A stretch of 64,000 nt of DNA, taken from Petunia secreta. Taxonomy: Eukaryota > Streptophyta > Magnoliopsida > Solanales > Solanaceae. The stretch is taken from positions 19,363,501-19,427,500 of the forward strand of contig JARKIP010000023.1 of the NCBI GenBank assembly GCA_029990175.1, given 5' to 3'. This document shows positions 23,872 to 33,141 of this stretch, piece by piece (position 1 is the stretch's first letter; each line of letters starts with the position of its first letter). The position numbers and the translations under genes are program-made. Under the pieces are notes generated by a model. It ran no database searches and was not told the origin of the DNA. It saw only the letters and a program-made list of their open reading frames with translations.

Positions 23872-24171
23872 ATGTCTGAAAGTAGTGTGAATCAACCACC
23901 ACAAGCAGAACAATTAGGTGCACCAGGGTTTGCCCCAGCACCAGGATTTGCACCAGTACCAGTAGGGATTCGAAATAATATACAATGGGAGATTGCAGTC
24001 CTAAGGCGGCAGATGCAGGACCAGGAGAATGCAATACAGGAAATGCAAAATGATATTTTGTATATGCGTAACATCCAAAGGCGACGAGTGCGAATGATCA
24101 CCCAGTCTATTGAAGCGATAGCAGCACATGTTGGTTTTGATCTTGCTGGTCTTCCACCACCATCTCCATAA
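23872..24171 (+). CDS. small coiled-coil protein of the MULE
   Basis: A 99-residue ORF with its own ATG. Residues 1-33 are Pro/Ala-rich with a duplicated GFAPAPGFAPVP stretch. Residues 36-85 form a heptad-like helix (EIAVLRRQMQDQENAIQEMQ, then NDILYMRNI). The tail is AHVGFDLAGLPPPSP. A splice-acceptor-like TTCAG lies just upstream, so an upstream exon may exist. Function is unknown. Its place between the ULP and B3 genes suggests an element-encoded accessory protein, possibly an oligomerisation partner. I do not recognise a family with confidence. Confidence 0.55.
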   Translation: MSESSVNQPPQAEQLGAPGFAPAPGFAPVPVGIRNNIQWEIAVLRRQMQDQENAIQEMQNDILYMRNIQRRRVRMITQSIEAIAAHVGFDLAGLPPPSP

Positions 24172-24795
24172 CTGAATATGTATGAAGTTTCTATGGTGTA
24201 GAGTTTTTTATAAGTTCTGTGGCTATATATGTATCAACAGTTATTAATGTTTAATGTTAATTTTTTACATTTTACATATATTCCAAGTATAGTCTTTTTC
24301 TTAATTCTGTGAAAGAAGATAATCAAATGCAAGTGGCTAGAGACTTCAGTCCATGATAATAAGAGTTCTGTCCATGATGAGTTGTGTTTACTTAAAGAAA
24401 GAGCTTCTAATCGAGTTACTTCAATTTGAAACTTAAAATCCTCATGGACAGAACTTCAGTCTGATGATAGAAGTTCTGTTCCATGTTGATTTAAGTTCTA
24501 GGTTTACTTAAACAAGGAGCTTCTGATCTTTATGGACAGAAGTTCTGTCCATGATGATAGAAGTTCTGTTCCATGTTGTTTTAAGTTCTATGTTTACTTA
24601 AACATGGAGCTTCTAATCCTCATGGACAGAAGTTCTGTCCATGAGGATGCTTCTACTTTACTTATTTTCAGTTAATAATGAGAGATTCAAATATATAAAA
24701 CATAACTAGGTTAAAGTTCATATATTAAAAATAGACATTGTCATAACAAAAACAAACAGTACTGCATAAAGGAAAACAACAAACAACTACTAGAA
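24172..24795. repeat. MULE spacer with palindromic motif copies
   Basis: The spacer carries a dense series of inverted and direct motif variants. Two form the same perfect palindrome, GGACAGAAGTTCTGTCC, at 24534-24550 and 24624-24640. The second extends to 16-bp arms around one central base (24616-24648). Confidence 0.85.
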
Positions 24796-25327
24796 TTATT
24801 CAATTAAAATTGGATTGTCTGCTGATGCTCCACCACCATTATCATCATCGTCAGCGCTTAAATCATCATCATCATAATCATCTTCTCCTTCACCAGCCTG
24901 ATTGTTTGTAAGAGAAACACCAAAAACAACAGATGGAACACCGTCGATCATTTCGTGCCATAGGTGATCAAAACGAAGCGTTTGACCTATTCTGAAGCCT
25001 TTCTTAATAAGCATAGCCTTCCAACCGTTACACAGCCTTGCATGCCTCCCAACTTTGAACTTCATCAAATGTACATCATCATCTTCACCGTCACAAATTA
25101 TGCATGCCACTCCATTTACACCTGGCAGCCTCTGCTTCCAATTGTCTGGGAAGATCTAAAAGCAAGAATATCTCACAGTTAATAAACACTGAAAAATTAA
25201 ATGAAAAATATAAAATATACTCTGGTCATTTGTTTTAACATACAAAATCATCTCTGTTATAGTAAGACGATGTTATTTTCTTCCTGAAACTGCCTAGTTC
25301 CTCCACGCGATTGTTTTCATTTGCCAT
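24796..25327 (-). CDS. B3-like DNA-binding domain protein (MULE cargo, minus strand)
   Basis: Two exons, 25327-25244 and 25155-24796, give 147 residues from MANENNRVEEL. The order of elements resembles a plant B3 fold: YYNRDDFIFPDNWKQRLPGV, then a strand pair with LMKFKVGRHARLCNGWKAML, then KKGFRIGQTLRFDHLW. This matches the B3 signature of a FxxP/LP start, a central GW and a G(D/Q)xLxF strand. An Asp/Glu-rich tail follows (DDYDDDDLSADDDDNGGG). B3 domains bind short specific DNA sequences in the nucleus. Single-domain, short proteins are common in the REM group. Assignment is from pattern only; GD is replaced by GQ. Confidence 0.65.
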
Positions 25328-26222
25328 ATTTTGTTTTCTGAAAAAAAAAAAAACTATGTAGTATGTATCAGATGAAGAGTGAATAAACCTTGTAGTTTCC
25401 TCTAAATGCAAAGGGGGTATTTATAGTTAAAAAATCAGTAACTGGCAAGTGGATGGTCTTTTTACAGTTTTCTGTACGGTTATGGTGTCTATGCTTCATT
25501 AAATAAGGTCAAAGAAGTTTATGTTTTCTATGCTGTTACAGTTTCTGTACAGTTATGTTTTTTATGGTCTTAAAGAAACTGTATAGTTATGGTTATTAAT
25601 GGCAGTTTTTGACCTGAACTTCAGTACCCGCCCGTTGACTGAACTTCACTAACCAGATATGGACTGAACTTCACTACCCCCTCAATTGGGGACTGAAATT
25701 GCACAGCACTTTGGTAAATCCTACAGAAGGGTATGCATTTTTTTTTAATTAATTGCAGTTTTTGACTGAACTTTTAGTCCCCTCATTGACTGAACTTTAG
25801 AAACCACAAATTGACTGACATTTAGTACCCCTCATGGACTGAAATTGCAGTGGAGTTGTTAAATCCTACTGGGATTATGTTGTTTTTTTAATAAATGCAG
25901 TTTTTTGTCTGAATTTCACTCCCCCCTAATGGACTGAAATTGCAGTTCAGTTGTTAAATCCTACTGGGGTCATGTATTCCTGTGAATTGTGTAGTTGAAT
26001 CCTAGTGGGGTCATGTATCCTGTCAGGTGTGTTGTCTTCAGCTTACTACAGAACAAAAGAAGAAAGAATCTTCAGCTTTATCCAACAGTGAAATGACAAC
26101 ACAAAAAGACAGAATATCTTTTCTATAATTATAGCAATAGAAATAGCCCTTACTATAATTCAAGAGAACAGCCAAATAATTTCTATTTCTACAGCATCCT
26201 ATCAGGCATCTTCAACCAAATA
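25328..26222. other. MULE spacer between the two divergent B3-like genes
   Basis: The B3-like genes are divergent here, so this holds both promoters. Motif copies with ACTGAACTTCACT occur at 25635 and 25661. A related form GGACTGAAATTGCA recurs at about 25687, 25840 and 25930, each followed by AAATCCTAC-type sequence, an approximate 90-150-bp repeat. Confidence 0.6.
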
Positions 26223-26679
26223 ATGGCAGCACTCATTGATGCAGTTTTGACTCAATTGGATACTGAATCAGATTAGTTTGTAAGTTATTCATAACATTTT
26301 TGTCTTTCAAAAGTATTATTTTTTTGTTATTTGTTGTTAAAAAATAACACTGTTCATTTTTCTTTTTGTTGCAAAGGTTTTGCCAGCATTGTTGGCAATT
26401 AGGCTTCCCAGACGTAATGTTGCAGCAACTGTAATTTGCCGTGGTACTCATTTCCGGATGAACTACCTAAAAGTGGGAAGGGAAAGGTGGTTGTCTAATG
26501 GATGGAGGGAATTTGTCCGTAGTAATAATCTACGAGTAGGAACTATGATACTTTTTGGAGTTGTTGAATCCTCAGATCGTGTGGTTTTAAGTGCTACTAT
26601 TTGGCAGGATGTTAGAGAACCTTTAAGTTCCAGTTCTAGTTCTAGTTCTAGTAGTGGGTCTGTTGTTGAAGATGCCTGA
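26223..26679 (+). pseudogene. B3-like gene with an in-frame stop (MULE cargo, plus strand)
   Basis: Exon 1 26223-26279 (MAALIDAVLTQLDTESD, then TAG at 26274-26276, then Phe) and exon 2 26377-26679 are in phase. Exon 2 reads VLPALLAIRLPRRNVAATVI, then LSNGWREFVRSNNLRVGTMI, a clear B3 pattern with LP, GW and LRVGTMILF, and a Ser-rich tail. The TAG falls where the domain would normally begin its first strand, so this copy is probably non-functional unless it starts within exon 2 (for example at the Met of FRMNYLKVG) or is spliced from elsewhere. Confidence 0.55.
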
Positions 26680-27344
26680 TAAGATAATATCTATGTGTTG
26701 TCTCTTATATTTTGTTGGTAATAAATTTTGAGTTTTCTAGAATTTTTTGTTTTCCAGTTCACCAATGCTGCAACAATGACTTTGAACTTTTGTCTCTAAC
26801 TATTCGATTGAAGTTCTGTCTTTTTTAAGGATGGATGTTTTTAATTCATGAGATCAAACTTCTACTCACACAAGGATGGAAGCTCAAACTTATGCGCTTT
26901 TGGTTTGTAGAATATAGACTGAGCTTTCTATCCACCAGGAATAAACATTTGCTTCCAAGTATGGAAGTGCAAACCATATCGACTGAAGTGGTATCATTAT
27001 GGGAATGAAGTTCCTACATCCCACTTTTCAGTTCATATTTGAAAGGCTGAATTTACACTCCATAAGTAGCTACAAATTCAGTCTTTATATGGACTGAAAG
27101 TGCTTCGAATACTAGTATCCAACTTATTAACATACACACACACACAGATAAAAAAATAAACTGCAATGCATTCAGAGTTTGAATACCTTCATTATCTTGA
27201 ATGTTTGATAAGAAACTATCAGTAATTTGAATATCTTCATTTATTTCTGCACCATCATTGACAGCGAAGCAGTTTCATGAAACAAAAAGAAGTTAGAAAA
27301 TTAAATTAGTAGGAGGGACATATTTAGTAAAAAAAAGTTTATGG
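26680..27344. other. MULE spacer with motif copies
   Basis: It includes diverged motif copies (about 26818, 26908, 26981, 27091), a (CA)n tract near 27134, and a small open stretch on the minus strand (about 27185-27260) bounded by AG and GT that could be an extra 3' exon of the transposase. Confidence 0.5.
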
Positions 27345-30150
27345 TTAACGAAGGAAGTAGCAGTACCTATATTTCCTTGAATAGGGTCGGAGTACTGGAG
27401 TATTTATGCATGAGGTTCTATCATGTCCGCGGAGTTTGCATCGACTACATTGGTTTCCTTTGACCCGTACAGCCTCAGCAATCGGGATGTATCTCTTTGT
27501 TTTCCTTCTTCCTCGTTGTATTTTGACGTTAGGAGTCTCTATCCTCTGGCTTTTCACGGTATCTGGTACAGTCCAAGAGGTTTTGTGCCCTATCATATTC
27601 ATCTCACCTTGATATGCGTTTAACCAAAACTCTCGTGAATACCATTTTGAACAGAACTTAGATTTCAGCAGGCGTCTTTTCTCAATGCATGCAATTGCAT
27701 GTACACATGGGAGTTCATCAGTCTGGAATTGAAGACAGTCACAGGTCCTCTTCTTTAAGTCGACGTTGAAGCTTTTTCCTTCATCCTGCACATTGAATGT
27801 TGATGTACCTGTGGGGAATACCTATTTGAAATGAAAAATAACAACTTTTGTGAGTCAGTACAGATGTTATTTAAAATCGGCTATTAGTCAGCCAGAGCAA
27901 GAGTGTATGAGTACAGTTCTAATGGACTGATTGGAGTTCAAATCATATGGACTGAAGTTCAATCCCACAAGGATCGAACTGTCTGTACTGGAACTTGGTT
28001 AATGTTATGGACTGAATTTTGTAGCAACAAGTATTTGAACTCCACCCCCCCAGTGGTTATGTACCCCCTCCCCCTTTTTTTTACGGAAGTTCAAATCACA
28101 GTCCTGAATTTTCAGTCTATCTGTATCTGTATTTTTTATACACTATTAGGATTGCATATTTGGCGCTGTATACTTACATTCATTGTGAAGGCCAGCTGAA
28201 TCTTCTTGTTCAATTCATCTTCTGCCCACCTTGATAAGCTATGAAAAGTCTCTAGAGCAGCAGTTCTTCTTTCACAAAACCATTTCTGCTTCTTAAGAAT
28301 GATTAAATTCAAAAGGCTTAAAATGGGCAACTCTCTTGCTTCAAGTAATGCAGAATTCATCGACTCAACTATATTTGTTGTAAGCATATCATATCGTCGC
28401 CTCGGTGAGTAAGATCTAGCCCATCTTTCAGGTGGTTCTTCCATTATGTAGTTGTACGTGTTTTTATCCATTCCCTCTAATTCGGACATGAAATAATGAA
28501 ACTCTTCACGCTTATAAGCTCTTGCAGCAGTTTGAAACAGACTTATCACTGTGGTTCTCACGTTCTTTTGGTTTAGATTCTTTTCAAAGTGGTAGATGCA
28601 GATACCATGGTGGCTATCAGGATAAACTTGTGCAATTGCATGTGCAATTGATTTGTTTCTGTCTGATAGAAACACCAGTTCAGAACGTGTACCTATTGTC
28701 CTTCGCAGCTCAGTGAAGAACCAAGTGTAAGCTTCATTATTTTCAGAGTCTGCAATCCCATAAGCTAGAGGGAAGATTTGATTATTTGCATCTTTTGCTA
28801 CAGCAATGATGAGAACACCTAGATATTTCGCCTTCAGAAACATCGCGTCTACTGCTATCACTGGTCGACAATACCTCCACCCGTCTATTGATGGTTTGAA
28901 AGCAACAAACATATACATAAACCTGAAACATTTTAAAAAATTCTCAGAAAGTTTTCAATTTCCGTATAGCAATCGAACTGACTTTTGAGAAATGCTTACC
29001 GATTAAGACTGTCTATCTTTAGATTTGTGTAAGCGCCTGGATTTCTCTCTTTCAGAACATGCAAGTATGAAGGGAGCAGATGATAATGCTCATCAGGCCG
29101 TCCCCTAATTAATGCGTTTGCTGCTTGAATTGAACGCCATGCCTTGTGATATCCTATTTCAACCCCGTGTATCCTTCTCATTTCGTTGACAATAAATGTC
29201 GGTCTAACATCTGTTCTGTTGTCGCGGATGTTTTCAAGAAAGTACTCACATATCAATGTTGACGTGGCATGTTTTTGATCAGCCTTCTTAACGTCAACAG
29301 AGCATGTATGTGTATTCTGAAACTTAATCACCTTAAACAGTGAGGAATCTTTTATCCTTCTTGCTCTGATGTTCCATTCACAGTTTGGATCGATGCATTT
29401 CAGTTCATATCTCGTTCTATTTGATCTGATAACCTTGAACTCAAAATGCTCCTTGATTGCCATCTTGACAAAACACTTCATCATGGTTTCTTTGGTGTCA
29501 AATGTTGAGTATGCTGCTACATCTTTCGATGATACATCTCCTGTTAATATCATAGCTGGAGATTGTTTCTGTTTTACCCTGGACCTTTTCCGTTTGCTCT
29601 TGGCAGCTGGTGTGCTACTAGGGCATTCAAATGTTGGCGCTGGTGACTGAAATTGAGTATTGTTTGGTTGCAGTGTCTCAGCAATGCCAGGTGTTTCAAG
29701 TGCTAGGTGGGAGTCAATCTGCATTATCAAGCGTCCCTCTTGTTGTGGAAGCTCTGTGCATGGAGTATGATTATTTTCAACTGCTTGAATGCAGTCGATC
29801 TGCATTATAAGGGTCCCCTCCTGGGGTGAAACTTCTGTACGAGGAGTTTTATTCTCTAGCTTCTCAATCACGAAACGACTATTCTTGAAAGTCGGATCAT
29901 TCTTCAGCAAAAGCATGCATGTTCTTAGTTCTTCTTCTGTAGTTACAAGCATTCCCCTGCTCGAGTCCATTCCAATATCAAACCATATATTGACAGTGCC
30001 AGTGAAATGTGTTGCTTCATAAATCCTCTGCATGAATGTTCTGAATTCGATCATTTGATTAACAAGCAGAAGTTTTGTTTCATGATGCAAGTACTTGTAA
30101 TCTTTTGTCCAATTCCCATTGAAAGCAATAACTAAACAAACTGTATCCAT
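27345..30150 (-). CDS. MULE transposase (MuDR type)
   Basis: Three exons, 30150-29000, 28922-28178 and 27821-27345, join to 790 codons with no stop. An N-terminal PB1-like region (residues 1-100) is followed by the MuDR DNA-binding zinc finger (about 205-285, LKCIDPNCEWNIRA and NTHTC). The catalytic domain has D409 (VIAVDAMFLK), D471 (FLSDRNKSI) and E570 (TNIVESMNS), with HGICIYHFEKNL between. A SWIM finger (CDCLQFQ, then PCVHAIA, from Cys659) and a CCHC knuckle (CSRCKLRGHDRTSC) complete the family architecture. It would cut and join the element ends in the nucleus. An internal ATAG|GTACTG at about 27359 could be a donor leading to a further exon, so the C-terminus is provisional. Confidence 0.92.
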
Positions 30151-31286
30151 TCTGCATTGAATAAGTAAACCAGAGAAAGAATTGTGTTAGTATGAAGTTC
30201 AGTCTTAATAACAATGGCAATAAGTAATCACAAAGTCTTGAGGTTGCTTCTTTCAGTTTATAAAAAGCTTTTACGGCATGTGGATTGAAGTTCAGTTCAC
30301 GTGGACTTAAGTTATATGCACAAGGATTGAACCAATGAAGTTCAGTCTTATGAAGTGAAGTTCAGTCCTAGCGTGCTGGTGCTTAACATGCCAATGCCAA
30401 TAAGCAATTTCAATTATAAATGAACTTTTTCACCCCTTAAGCACTGAAATTCAGTCATAATTAACTAATTTTTAGTTCAAAGACTGATCTTCGAGGTATC
30501 CTGATAACTCGACAGTGGCGATACTGATGTTCAGTCATCAACGGCACATTGAGGTATAAAAACTAGTAAATTTTAAACGAATTTCTCTGAATTCAGTTCA
30601 CATAGATTCAAACTCAGTCCTAATGCAGCATGACGTAAAATTCAAAATTAAAATACTTAATGAACTGAATTTTTGTTCAAACTTCAGTGCTAGTATGCTT
30701 ATACTTGACACAAAAATGGCGACACTGATGTTCAGTCATCAACGGCACATCGAGGTGTTAAAACTAGTAAATTTTAAATGAATTTCTCTAAATTCAGTTC
30801 ACATAGATTCAAACTCAGTCCTAATGCAAACTCAGTGCTAATGCAGTATAAAGTAAAATTCAAACGTAAAGTACTTAATGAACTGAATTTTTGTTCAAAC
30901 TTCAGTGCTAGTATGCTTATACTTGACACAAAAATGGCGACACTGATGTTCAGTCATCAACGGCACATCGAGGTGTTAAAACTAGTGCTGATACTAGATA
31001 CGACAATGGCGATACTGATGTTCAGTCATCAACGGCATATCGAGGTGTTAAAACTAGTAAATTTAAAACGAATTTTTCTGAATTCAGTTCACATTGAATG
31101 AATTTAGTTGAAACTCATTCCTAATTCAGCATAACGTAATATTTAAACGTAGAATACTTACAATTTTTGAAGCAAAACTTGTGAAGAAATTTGAAAAATT
31201 GCGATTGGGGCGTGAAGAATTGGTGGAGAATTCAGCAGCAGCAGCAGCGACAAAGTATAGAGAATAACGAACTGTCTGTTGTATAT
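30151..31286. repeat. MULE right subterminal region with tandem repeats
   Basis: Upstream of the transposase. Inverse motif copies (GAAGTTCAGTC) occur at about 30193, 30337 and 30358. From about 30520 to 31090 a block with CTGATGTTCAGTCATCAACG recurs at about 30523, 30725, 30943 and 31015 (spacing about 202, 218 and 72 bp), carrying GAATTCAGTTCACAT and AACTTCAGTGCTAGTATGCT with it. It probably contains the transposase promoter. Confidence 0.75.
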
Positions 31287-31426
31287 ATAAAACGAGGGGT
31301 AATTTAGTCTTTTACCTTTTTCATTTATTGTGGGTGTAACTAAAGTGGCCTCAAAGTTAATGTTTTGGGTTTAGTGGCCTCTGCTATAAGACCAGTGGCC
31401 AAACTGGCCTTTTGCGCACTTCGCCC
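31287..31426 (-). repeat. right terminal inverted repeat of the MULE
   Basis: Read inward on the minus strand, it has GGCCACT modules and then AAATTACCCCTCGTTTTATA, mirroring the left end. The outermost bases (GGGCGAAGTGCGCAAAAGGC) are less similar to the left end than the inner part. Confidence 0.7.
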
Positions 31427-32748
31427 GAAATTTTTAAAACTAGGCAGTCCATAACACAAAATTACAAATGAGGGGCCACATTTAATCCATAACACCCCTT
31501 TATTTTTACATTACACAATATAGTACCCCCTTATTTTTAAAATTACATAACATAGCACCCATTTAAACTAAAAACCCAAGGAGCCACTCCCTCACCTTCC
31601 CCCACCACTGGCCAGCCACCATAAACCGAGTTGCCACCGCTGCCGCAGCCGACCGGTGGCCGAAAAACCAAAAATTCACCGGATTTGCTTATTTTATTTG
31701 TGGATTTGTTTAAATAATTGTTTTTTGATAATTTTATACACCTAAATCTATCAGAATAAATAAATTATACATGTAAATACATAGAAAATTGTGTATGCTA
31801 GAAGAAAAATACAAAAATATACACAAAAAATATAAATTTTATACAAAACATCCATAAAAGTGCACAATCTGAAATTTATACAATTTTATTCATTATTCAT
31901 ACACGCATATACAGCTTTATACAAACTTTACAATGCATACAATGTGTTTTATACACTGTCAATACGTACATATACAAATTTATACATTTTTATATACGTT
32001 TACAGAATTGTATAAACTTGTATAAAAATGTATAAAAGTGTATAGACTCACAAAAATAATGTTAAACAGTGCCCCGGGCAGATTTTACACAAAAGCTTAA
32101 CAAATATCCAAGATCTATACAGTTTTATATAAGAAAAACACTAGATCTAAACATTAAACAAAAGTTTTAACAAAAAACTAGTAGATCTCAATGAATTTAT
32201 ATGAAAAAAGTGAAGAAAAAGAAGAAACTTGATAAATAAATTCCTCACCGAAGTTTTGATCGGAATATACAATGAAAATCAATATTGTTATTCAAAAAAC
32301 AAAAAAAAAAAAAATGAAAAGAAGAAGAAACAACAGCGGCGGCAAGGTTGATGACGGTGGTGGCGGCGGCGACAGCTTGGAGGAGGGGGAGTGAAGGTGA
32401 GACAGTGGTGGAAAGGGGGGCGGTGGTGATGTTGTTAGGGTGAAGAGAAGAGAGAAAAAATGGGAAAGAAAGTAAGAGAAGAGGGGGCAAAAAATGGGGG
32501 CTAGGTTTTTTTTTTCTTTAAATAGGGGGTGCTATAGAATGAAAGAAAAAAATAAACAAGGTAGGGAGGGTGCTAGGTCGGGTAAAGAAGGAAAAATATG
32601 GGTCTTTTTTGATAATTTTGAGTGTCTCTCCATGTAATTGTTCCAAACATTTATGGTAAAATAGCCCAGACTCGGCCAATTTTAGAGAAAAGTGTTTTTT
32701 TTTCTTTCAAAATATTTCTAACTAAAACTACCAAAAAGTTAAGTAGTA
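31427..32748. other. AT-rich intergenic DNA beside the MULE
   Basis: No gene seen. The interval has a field rich in TATACA/TTTATAC strings (31735-32050) and purine-rich low-complexity DNA (32290-32480). Phrases such as CCATAACACCCC and AAAATAGCCCAGACTC near its edges are of the kind found at ends of non-autonomous MULEs, but I could not pair them. Confidence 0.4.
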
Positions 32749-32975
32749 CTCCCTGTGTCTTTTTATTTGTCTCAAAATGAGTGTCTCATTTTATATTATT
32801 ATTTGATAAATTGACAATTCAAACACCATACAGGACAAATTTATAATCACAAATTCAAAGGATATTTTAGTACATTACATGCATTTTAATTTAAAATCAC
32901 AAGATTGAAAAGTGTACCTATATTTTTTAAACTCCATGACTAGTCAAACTAAGACACTCAAATTAGGACGGGGAG
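32749..32975. mobile_element. Stowaway-like MITE upstream of CHID1
   Basis: CTCCCTGTGTCTTTTTATTT after TA on the left and an inverse AATTAGGACGGGGAG on the right, with inner GAGTGTCTCATTTT against AAGACACTCAAATT. It lies about 170 bp upstream of the CHID1 start codon, within its likely promoter. Confidence 0.75.
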
Positions 32976-33141
32976 AGGATTTGTTATTCAGAAAATAATT
33001 AAATTTAGATTGGTGACACTTGTCACTAATATTAGCAATGACCAAATTATACTGATGTGTAAAATGCTTAAAAAAAAGAAGAAGAAGAGTATCCAGTGAT
33101 GATACAAGTAGGAAGCAGTAATTGTAAACAGTTGAATAAAA

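Larger units (their letters stand above)
16266..31426. mobile_element. autonomous-looking Mutator-like element with transposase, DUF1985-ULP protease and B3-like genes
   Basis: A 15.2-kb element. The proposed borders are flanked by the 9-bp direct repeat GAAATTTTT (16257-16265 and 31427-31435), the length used by Mutator elements, although the sequence is AT-simple. The ends are related in inverted orientation for about 150 bp: several AGAGGCCACT modules and an AAATTACCCCTC block occur at both. Cargo from left to right: DUF1985-ULP gene (+), coiled-coil ORF (+), B3-like gene (-), B3-like gene with a stop (+), MULE transposase (-). ULP-like genes in MULEs are known (KAONASHI in Arabidopsis and similar elements). 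I know of none with B3-like partners. Non-coding parts are filled with variants of GGACTGAACTTC. An alternative border pairs TAAAAATTTCG at both ends and gives no TSD. Confidence 0.88.

Noticed and set aside
32245..32490. Minus-strand open frame rich in Pro, Leu and Ser
   Set aside because: Purine-rich low-complexity DNA on the plus strand; no conserved pattern or start context.
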